Assembly: GCA_003427395.1 (NCBI GenBank)
Contig: BFEA01000306.1
Location: 1,757,235 to 1,797,502 of the forward strand
Direction of reading: 5' to 3'
Origin: Chara braunii
Taxonomy: Eukaryota; Streptophyta; Charophyceae; Charales; Characeae
DNA: 40,268 nucleotides
In this document: one piece after another, positions 27,880 to 35,649 of the stretch
Layout: each line of letters starts with the position of its first letter
Position numbering within the stretch: the first letter of the stretch is position 1
Notes under the pieces: generated by a model
Seen by the model: the letters and a program-made list of their open reading frames with translations, nothing else
Told to the model about the DNA's origin: nothing
The model's database searches: none
Program-made: the position numbers and the translations under genes

Positions 27880-30472
27880 AGTCCTCTCTTGAAGCCCCAT
27901 CATTTGCCGATTCCAAGGCTGGCGCGTGTAATGTTCTCTATGATGAGCCTTGGAAGAAGTTTGAGATGGTAAACTTCCACTACCACCTAGAGCGTTGGGC
28001 CGAGATGAAACAACGGCGTGCTCAAGCGGGAGAGGAGTTGATCTTCTTCAAACTTCTCATCAACTACTGCTACCTTCGTGTCTTGGTTGATTGCGGCACG
28101 ACTACTAACTTTATGTCTCCACACGAGGTATGCAAGGTGGGCTTGGGAATGAAGCAAGTGGAGTTGCAAGCCCCTTGTTAGACCCAAGTAGGCAACAAAG
28201 AAGTTGTCTCCTCCACACATGCGCTCAAAGGTGTGTGCACTACCTTTGACAAAGATAAAACAGTCACATGTGCACTCAACTTCTATGTACTTGATAAGGT
28301 TCCTTTCGACGCAGTTCTTGGATTCGGTGGGCTACACTCCCAATGCAAATGGACTGTGTGGAAGGCCGATCTCCTTTTGGTGCATGCTGCCTTGGGAGAT
28401 GAACGCGCTGTAATACTAGACAAGAAAAGAGAATCCCAAGTGACTTGTCTTAATGCAATGCAGTTCTGCAAAACGCGACACAAGCACAAGGAGGATGAAT
28501 AGTTGTATGTTGCTTTTGTTCACCCTACTCATGTGCCTACTACTTTTGCGGCTAGTACTGGTTCTACTGTGCATTGTATGCCTACTTCTAGTATCTCTAC
28601 TCCTATTCCACGTGTGTCTACTTCAAATTCGGATGCCTTCAATAGTAATCGGTGACCTGTCTAGGTGATCCTTTTTTTGATCCCCCACTCCCGCCTGTCC
28701 CAACAAGCATCCAAAGCCTACTCGACCGATTTCCTGAAGTGTTGGCCGATCCCTGTTGGTATCTCACACGATCAGTCAAACACACGATTGAGTTGGCTGA
28801 AGGCGCAGCTCCTCCAAGGGATTGTGTATACCGTATGGGATCTGGCGTCGTAAAGGAACTTTGGGAACAAATCGACGAGGTGATTGACAAGGGATGGATA
28901 AAGCCAAGTGAATTTGAATTTGGTGCACCTGTTCTGTTTGTCCTAAAGAAAGGAGGCAAACTCCGTATGTGTATTGATTACCGTGGTCTAAACCGCATCA
29001 CGAGGGAGAATGCGTACCCATTGTCATGCATAGATGATTTGCTTGATGTTGCAGGTCGGTGCAAGGTCTTCTCCAAGATTGATCTCAAGTGTGGGTACTA
29101 CTAGGTTGAAGTCGATCCTGCGAACCAGCACAAGACTGCGTTCAAGACTCGCGACAAACTTGACGAATTCAACGTAATGCCCTTCAGTCATACGAATGCA
29201 ACGGCCACCTTCTAATTTCTTATGGACAAGGTCCTCCGCGAACAGATTGGTCGATTTGTGGTTGTGTATCTTAATGACATTCTGATTTTCTGCAAGTCGA
29301 TTGAGGAACACATGAAGCACTATCTTTTGGGACGCCATTTCAAGGTCTTCTTAGATCATGAGACCTTGAAATGAATCAAGGAGCAAACTACCTTGTCTCC
29401 TACATTGACTCACCGGTTCCATGAAATTGACATTTTTAACTTTGAATTAAAACACAAAGGGTTGTTATAATCGAGTTGCTGATGCATTGTCTTGCCACCC
29501 GAGTATATGACTTACCTTGTGAACTTCTACGACCTCCCGAAAAAACTGAAGGAGGGGCTCGTGGAGCAAACCACCAAGGATTCGGACCTTGGTCCAATCC
29601 TTGAATAGTTGTGCGATGACCCCAACAGTCAGCCTGATTTTCACAAATGTGAAGGACTGGTTTTCCGACGCTATGGAAAAAATGACCGTTTGTGTGTACC
29701 CAACCATGAGCCTCTCTGCACACACTTCTTGGATTTGGCTCATGGTCGGAGTGGACACTTCAGCATGGCAAAAACCTACGGAAACCTGTTACAACAATTT
29801 GACTGCATTGGAATGAAAGGGTCTGCTGAAAAGTTTGTGGTTGAGTGTCAAGTTTGTCAATGAATCAAACCATCAAGGTAAAAGCTTATGGGGCTGCTTA
29901 AACCTCTTCCCATTCCCAATCGTCCAGAGAGTCCGTCTCTATCGACTTCACAGACATGCGAAAGACATGAAAGAAAGGATATTCACAAGTGATGGTGATT
30001 GTTGATCGATTTTTCAAATTCCTAAATCTGATTCCGTTGCCACCTCATGTCCCAATTGAACGCGTGATCTGTGAGTTCCACCAAAAGCACATTCTGCAGT
30101 TTGCGACCTTGAAAACCCTTGTGAGTGATCGGGACCCGCGCTTCATAAGTACTGAGTTGAAGGACCTTACGTCCCGACTCCCTAGTCTCAAACCGAGTAT
30201 GACATCTCGCCGACATCCCGAAGTTAATGGTTTGGCCGAGGAAAGTTACCAGACTTTGTTTTAGCTTCACCGCGCTTTAATTATCCTCGATCAGGAAACG
30301 TGGCATGCAGAGTTGTATTTAGTCAAGGGGTTATACAACAACTCAATTCATTCGTCTACCGGCGTGATGCCAATGAGGCTGCATTACGGTTCGCAGATCC
30401 GTACTGCATTACGGTTCGCAGATCCGTAATCTGCTCTCCTACTTACAACTGGTTGGTCTAACGCGTGGCAGG
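27880..30472 (+). pseudogene. Element F pol remnant with an internal deletion removing the RT end and the start of RNase H
   Basis: Protease: VLVDCGTTTNFMS (DCG at 28089-28097), then [46 protein letters not shown], then stops at 29102 and 29214; the palm reads YLND (29266-29277). At 29320/29321 EEHMKH joins directly to YLLGRHFKVFLDHETLK. By comparison with element D this drops about 190 residues (RT thumb, connection and RNase H Asp). Integrase pieces: HGRSGHFSMAKTYGNL and VECQVCQ (HHCC), SIDFTD, VSDRDPRFIS and HPEVNGLAEE, with stops between. Similarity fades at about 30400 (LHYGSQIR), just before a tandem duplication and a partial E-family LTR. No chromodomain tail is left. Confidence 0.88.
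30379..30428 (+). repeat. 25-base perfect tandem duplication near the end of F
   Basis: Units 30379-30403 and 30404-30428, starting CTGCATTACGG and ending GATCCGTA, are identical. The duplication lies inside integrase-derived sequence, 45 bases before the E'-LTR junction. Confidence 0.92.
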
Positions 30473-31253
30473 TGTTACATGCTGCGCCTGAACACGTTGC
30501 ACGGGCCAGTTCCAGACCCTTGACGTTTTTAGGCCGAAAGCTTGAAAACAAGGGCCTACAGGACCCGTGTCGTTTCAGCTTGAAAGCCTGAAAACAAGGG
30601 CCTACAGGCCCTGTGTCGTTTCAGCCTAAATCAAGGCCTTTCCGACCCTGAGTCTTTTCAGCTTGAAACCGAGGGCCATTTTCAGGCCCTCATGAGTTCG
30701 ACCTGCCCTGAAACTCAGGCACCAAACCAGGGTTTTAGCATAGGCCATTCTGGGCCTGTTTTCAAGACAACCTCTGGTTGAGCTTCAACGCCAGGGTCTG
30801 GCACATTTCGGCATTGGCAAGAGCAGCCTCCTGGACGAGCCAGCACTATATAGAACTGGCCCGCCCTGCAGGCTGCAGGTAGTTCCTAGGTACTTCCCAG
30901 GTATTTCACGTGTAGTTCAGGAGGTAGGAGGTAGTCTTCAGGATTCGGCAGCAGCACTCTGGAGGAGCGCTGGAGGAGTAGTAGTAGCGCTAGCAGTAAT
31001 CTTCAGCGCTGGGCGCTAGTAGCGTTAGCAGTAGTCTTCAGCGCTGGGTGCTCTTAGGAGCTAGAGTAGTACTAGAGAGAGAGAGATTGGGCGGAGGCCA
31101 GGGATACTTACCTGCAACGCCATAGCTCCAGCTTCGCCTTCGGGGTACCTGCAGCACAACGCCATCTTCATAGGTTAGTACCTGGCACATGAGAGAGAGA
31201 GAGTTCCTCTTCTTCCTCTTCTCAGTCCACCATCTCCCTCTCACCCTCTCGCT
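30473..31253 (+). repeat. E', a partial LTR of the element E family
   Basis: Starts with TGTTACATG, like both E LTRs, and aligns with 39437-40230 over nearly its full length. It ends at CTCTCGCT, where the E LTRs go on into the GA microsatellite and U5. The U5 part (about 580 bases) is missing. It keeps a U3 TATA box that the E LTRs have lost. Internal repeats include GGGCCTACAGG-type units (30541-30625) and GTCTTCAGCGCTGGG twice (around 30993 and 31032). Confidence 0.88.
30847..30853 (+). promoter_or_regulatory. TATA box in E' LTR
   Basis: TATATAG in the context CAGCACTATATAGAAC. In the E 3' LTR about 20 bases including this box are absent (junction near 39774), and in the E 5' LTR the whole U3 segment is deleted. 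Confidence 0.65.
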
Positions 31254-31886
31254 GCATGCCTGTCAGAGTGCTTGTCGGTTTGAGTGTGTGTGTGACCCGC
31301 AAGGGTACTTGACCGTGCGGGAGGCCCGAGGGGCCGGTACCTACCTGTGGCCGTGACATTGAGGGTTGCAGTGGGGAAAACACTCGGAAGAGGTACATGT
31401 GCTGGGTACTCTAGGCCTGCGGCACGTGGAGCAGCGAAAGTATCAGGTAGGCCAGCACCACACCAAGAAGAGGTAGATGTGCGGGGTACTCGAGGCCGAG
31501 CAGAAGACAAAGTTGGCATTTTTAAAGGCCCAGTAGGTGTAGGCTACCAGTCCAACCAATCTAAGTCTAGGGCCTGTACGGGCAATATCTTAGTCTGCAA
31601 TGATGTTTCCCTCTGAGAGGGAGGAGGTACCGGTTGCTTGGAGGCCACATGGCCTAGGAAGTCACCGCCCAGGAGGCAAGCATGCTGCTATATCTCCAGG
31701 AGGAGCGAAGTGCTCCTCCTCATTCTTCGATGTGCAAGTTTGGCGACACACTGCTTGGAACGCTGGCTGGAGCAACACTGCTTCAACCAACGTTGCTGGG
31801 AAGGACAGAGCGCCCAGCTCTCTACCACGGCTATGGTGGAGGCGCATGGGCTGGAGGAGGAGGAGGAAGACGAGGACTAGGAAGAG
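31254..31886 (+). other. Unrecognised stretch between E' and element E
   Basis: No family recognised. Two 31-base near-copies (31387-31417 and 31467-31497, three mismatches by eye) lie 80 bases apart, each reading GAAGAGGTA-ATGTGC. An 89-codon frame (31347-31616) and an 80-codon frame ending in a poly-Glu/Asp tail (31638-31880, EEEEEDED) are open but unsupported. The stretch ends exactly at the first base of the E 5' LTR. Confidence 0.4.
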
Positions 31887-32189
31887 TGTTACATGTTGCG
31901 CCTTCACACGAGGGCCATTTCAGCGTTGGGCGCTAGTAGCGTTAGTTGTAGTCTTCAGCGCTGGGCGCCATAGCTAGAGAAATACTAGAAAGAGAGAGAT
32001 TGGGCGGAGGCCAGCGATACTTACCTGCAGCGCCGTTGCTCCAACTTCGTCTTCGAGGTACCTGCAGCAGAGCGCCATCTTCGCAGGTTAGTACCTGACA
32101 CATGAGAGAGAGAGTTCTTCTTCTTCCTCTTCTCAGTCCACCATCTCCTTCTCACCCTCTCGCTATCTGACTTCACTGCATCAGCAGAC

Positions 32190-32247
<58 letters not shown>

Positions 32248-32775
32248 GTGACCTTTGGATCCAGACTCGACATTGGACTTCAGACATATTGAAGAGGGAT
32301 TATTTGGGACCTGTAAGGAGACTTGATGTTGACGACTTTCCCATCTCCTGGGACCTGTAAGGAGACTTGATGTTGACGACTTTCCCATCTCCCCCTTCCT
32401 CTTCTTCGTCTGATCCCCTCCTCTTCGTCTGTGTATGTTTGGATCTGGCGCCTCTTTCCTGTGTATAGCGCCAGGCCCCTTCACACCGTGTGATGAGCAT
32501 GATGTATGTTTGGTCTGCGTTGAAACATTGATTGGGCTAGTCATTAGTATTCTAGCATCCTGCTTCGTTATCTTGTACTACGTGAAAGAGGTCAGTCCCG
32601 GTCAGGTCAGGACTTGTACCTAAAGTCTTCCCTGCGCTATAAAGCACCATTTTGTATGTATCGGAATGCACATTGCTTGTTGAGATTCCACTTGCACTGC
32701 ATTGTCCATTCAGTCCTTTTTATCACATTGTGGATCCTCGGTTTGTATGTACATCGCCCAACTGGGCATGTAACA
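31887..32775 (+). repeat. Element E 5' LTR, with an internal deletion
   Basis: 889 bases. Compared with the 3' LTR, 479 bases (39471-39949) are missing at the junction 31920/31921, which removes most of U3. U5 (32244-32775) contains a direct repeat GGGACCTGTAAGGAGACTTG (32306 and 32349) and ends CATGTAACA. It includes a GA microsatellite. Confidence 0.9.
32193..32243 (+). repeat. (GA)n microsatellite in the E 5' LTR
   Basis: About 51 bases of uninterrupted GA. The 3' LTR is cut by the window just before the corresponding place. Confidence 0.95.
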
Positions 32776-32777
32776 GT

Positions 32778-32789
32778 TGGTATCGGAAC
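32778..32789 (+). promoter_or_regulatory. Primer-binding site of element E
   Basis: TGGTATCGGAAC, two bases after the LTR end. It differs from the B and F site only at the 11th base, so initiator tRNA-Met is again the likely primer. Confidence 0.8.
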
Positions 32790-33692
32790 ACGGCACGTGA
32801 ATCTGGACAACCTGATCTGACACGTGTGCGGGGACTAGGTAGCTGATTAGTCTTGATTGATTGATTAGAGCACACCAGTTAGCCCCCAAAATCACGATTT
32901 TGACCTCACTGCCGAAAATCAATTTTTTTTTCTTTTCTTGGATTTCGTTTTCTCGCTATTTCTGTTGTGGAAAATCGCAATAGCGCAACGTCTGAAACTT
33001 TCGTTTTCGTTTTTCTTATGAAAATCCGTAATTTCGTTGTTGGAAATCCGGAATATTTTTTTCTCGAAAATTTCGATCTCCTTTTGCAATTTCCCGTTAT
33101 TTGGAAATTCGGAATATTTTTTTCGAAAGTCGATTTTCAGAAAACGGTTCGGGAAATCCCTCTTCAGTACCATTTTCCAAACTGCGAATACTCTCATTTG
33201 AGTAAATCCAAATACTTGTTATTTCTTTTCGGAATTTTTTTTTTCCGCAATTCTATGACTTTCACTTCCTGATAATCATTGGCAGTTTGAAGTTCGGAAA
33301 TTTTTTCTCATTGATACTTTTGCACTTCAAGGGAGGTTGGGAGACCTACTGAACTTGCAAAACTCGGGATTTTTATTTTTCTCGAAAATGTTTTTTTGCA
33401 AAGTTCGAACTTTTCTTTTTGATTAGTGGCTCCTTATCTGGGCATGTAACAATGGGCGATAATTGCACCCACCCCTCCCCACCTATGTTGCTGCCACCTC
33501 TGGTCTAACCTTCTCTATCTGTCTTCGGGTACCCCCTGCGGTGGCATTGGTGAGTTGCCACGTCAGCAGGCCACGTTAGCGGACACGTCAACAAGCCACG
33601 TCAGCCGACAACAGTGCCACGTCACCCGACAGCAGTACCACGTCAGCAGGCCCCCGACCTGGTCTATGCTTTTGTGTTCACAAACAACCGTC
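32790..33692 (+). other. Element E leader with an AT-rich block
   Basis: No coding similarity. From about 32885 to 33430 it is AT-rich and carries a repeated theme of T-runs followed by CTCGAAAA or CGAAA (near 33060, 33120 and 33380) with GGAAATCCGGAAT/GGAAATTCGGAAT words. At 33438-33451 the 14-mer CTGGGCATGTAACA repeats the LTR terminus (32762-32775). The last part is CCACGTCA-rich. Confidence 0.6.
33556..33646 (-). repeat. Cluster of TGACGTGGC motifs, minus orientation, in the E leader
   Basis: On the plus strand GCCACGTCA is exact at 33557-33565, 33595-33603 and 33616-33624. Near copies are at 33570 (GCCACGTTA), 33582 (GACACGTCA) and 33637 (TACCACGTCA). This is the reverse complement of the motif scattered through element B. 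Confidence 0.85.
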
Positions 33693-34977
33693 ATGGACCA
33701 GAAGTCCGGGGAAACGAACGAGGCCTATCAGGCCTGGATGCTGCTTCTGATTACCGAAGCTAAGTAACGGTCGGATGCAGTAGCAGCCGCAACACAGAAG
33801 AAGGCAGAGAACGCCGAGAAGACACGTCTGCTGGCAATTGAACAGCAGCGCCAGCACGACGAGGCAGCAGCAAAGGCTGTCGATGAAGAACGAGTTCAAC
33901 GTCGTGAGAAGATATTCAGCGGAGAGCAAGCTTTGCTCACAATGGCAGCGGATTGGCGGGCCGAGGCCAAGAATGGCAAGATGGAAGCTAGTGAAAACAA
34001 GATCGCTCTACTCCTTTCCAATCTCACAGACCTCTTGGCAACATGCATTACACAGCAGGAGGACATCCACAACCTCCACGACGCGCTGACTCAAGTCCAC
34101 AACCCCCTCCGACAGCAGGAGCAGCGACCAGTCGCCGGCCCCCGATGCCAGCTCTTCCAACACCTCCGATCACCTTGAAGCATTGGAGATTGATGTCGAC
34201 TCCCTCAAGGACGGCGTGCAGTTACAGCAAACCGCAAAGCAACAGTTGGAGCAACGGATCTGTACTGTCGCCAACCACTCGAGCTCGGAACCGCGCGAGA
34301 CAGCTCAAAAGTACGACGGGCAGGAGATCTTCTGCGACTCGACAAAGACAAATTCGATTCCATGGTTCCGCAAGTTCGAGCTCACTCTGCAGCTACACTA
34401 CGTCAAAGAACACAAGCACCATGCGTACTTATACTCCCGGTCGGGGGCCGCGTGCCAAGCATGGTTGGACAATCTCTTGTCCAAGTACGGAGTGGTAGCT
34501 GCCAACTTGCATACCAAGATCAGTTGGGATGATCTGAAGGCGGCGTGGCATAAGTGGTCCGTAGTAGACCCGCCGGAGATCAAGGCAATGGACAAGTTGA
34601 TGGTCTTCGAACAAGGCACGCTGTCGAGTGCTGATTGGATTGCCAAGTACCAATGCTTGACATCCGTCCCAGACATTCAAATGGGCTTCAAAGCCATCCG
34701 CCACTATTTTATCTCAAGGTCGTGTCCGACATTTCACAATTCCTTGACTCACGTCGAGGACACCCTGACGACAACGGCGGAACTCTTTGACAAGGCCACA
34801 CAGATTATGGTCACGAACAAGGAGGCTAAGAACCTGTGTTTGTCAGCGGCAGGCCCGAGCAGAGATCAACATCGTCCGAAAATGGCCGTGGTCGTGGCGG
34901 CAACACCAAATGATCAAACTAACGAGACTTTACGTTCACCCAAAAGAGCCTGAGTCAATCAATTCAATATGTAAATA

Positions 34978-35048
34978 GCGGATATAGATTAAAGGTAAAT
35001 TGCATGCCTTCCAAGCAGGGGATATGGGTTCGATTCCCGTTATCCGCA
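34978..35048 (+). tRNA. trnG: tRNA-Gly(UCC), mitochondrial type, in an insertion
   Basis: A 71-nt cloverleaf folds by hand. Acceptor GCGGATA/TATCCGC has 7 of 7 pairs. D arm is GATT/AATT with loop AAAGGTA. The anticodon stem CATGC/GCAGG has one A-G mismatch, with loop CTTCCAA and anticodon TCC. The T arm is ATGGG/CCCGT with loop TTCGATT; discriminator A. No CCA is encoded. It sits inside a dead retroelement beside rps4 sequence, so it is most likely a non-functional mitochondrial copy. Confidence 0.88.
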
Positions 35049-35084
35049 ATTGCGATTTGATGAAAAAAAAATGAGATAAATAAA

Positions 35085-35195
35085 ATGCGCGTATCAAAAT
35101 TTAAAACTTGTTGACAAATCTTGAAAAATGTTTGGCAAACAAAAAAACTTACTCAAAAAAAAAATAAAAAAAATCGAAGGCTCGAAAAAAAAACA
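35085..35195 (+). pseudogene. rps4: Fragment of mitochondrial ribosomal protein S4 gene (N-terminus)
   Basis: From ATG 35085 the frame reads MRVSKFKTC, a TGA at 35112-35114, then QILKNVWQTKKLTQKKNKK. Plant mitochondrial RPS4 proteins start with a short peptide, FKTCR and a similar ILxNVWQTKKLT segment, and here the Arg position is the TGA. CGA to TGA is the change expected from decay of a methylated CpG in nuclear DNA. Only about 35 codons are present. The frame stays open into element E gag by chance, making a 136-codon chimera. RPS4 binds 16S rRNA in the small ribosomal subunit; this copy cannot. Confidence 0.78.
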
Positions 35196-35649
35196 AACGA
35201 GGTCGGTGCAAGGTCGTGTCTGCCAATGAAGGGGACAGACTCGCAGCCGCCCGGGAAGTGGCCGCCTCGGCAAGGCCGAGGACGTGGCAAGGCGAAAACA
35301 AACATCGCATCTAGCCCCTGGCCCGGCGCAGCCCCATGGTTCTTGTACGGTATCTCCGAATCGGCGTACAAGGCACGCACGAGATTCCACTATTGCCTAC
35401 GGTGCAATAGCGATCTCCATGAGACAATGGCCTGCCAGTCGAAAGGCAAGGGCAAATCGGAAAACTTAGCACCGCCGGGAGTGACTCGACGACACTCTCG
35501 ATGCCTTCGGAATCGGTCGCTTCGCTGGTGATCGCCCTTCGTTCCGAAGCACATGCGGAAGGCGATAGTCCTCCTCTTCTTTATTCTTTTGAGGACTATG
35601 CTGCCCGGCTCGTTCCTAAGCTGGGTACTCAAGCTCAAGGACAAGACGT

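Larger units (their letters stand above)
34950..35200 (+). mobile_element. Mitochondrial-like DNA insertion (NUMT) in element E gag
   Basis: An AT-rich block, abruptly different from the GC-rich gag around it, carrying tRNA-Gly(UCC) followed 36 bases later by the start of a mitochondrial-type rps4 in the same orientation. Junctions are approximate: gag homology is lost near 34905-34955 and regained near 35200. Confidence 0.82.
33693..35531 (+). pseudogene. Element E gag, split by an organellar insertion
   Basis: Starts at ATG 33693 (MDQKSGETNEAYQAW). An in-frame TAA lies at 33765. The same frame continues as an Ala/Lys/Arg coil (VAAATQKKAENAEKTRL; KAVDEERVQRREKIF) to 34178, then a frameshift near 34100. 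The gag core at 34183-34953 has KYDGQEIFCDSTKTNSIPWF, YLYSRSGAACQAWLDNL and DDLKAAWHKW. An AT-rich insertion with tRNA-Gly and rps4 sequence interrupts at about 34950-35200. Gag resumes with a basic Gly/Arg-rich stretch (QGRGRGKAKT) and a perfect CX2CX4HX4C knuckle (CLRCNSDLHETMAC, 35394-35435). The frame ends at 35531. Non-functional. Confidence 0.88.
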
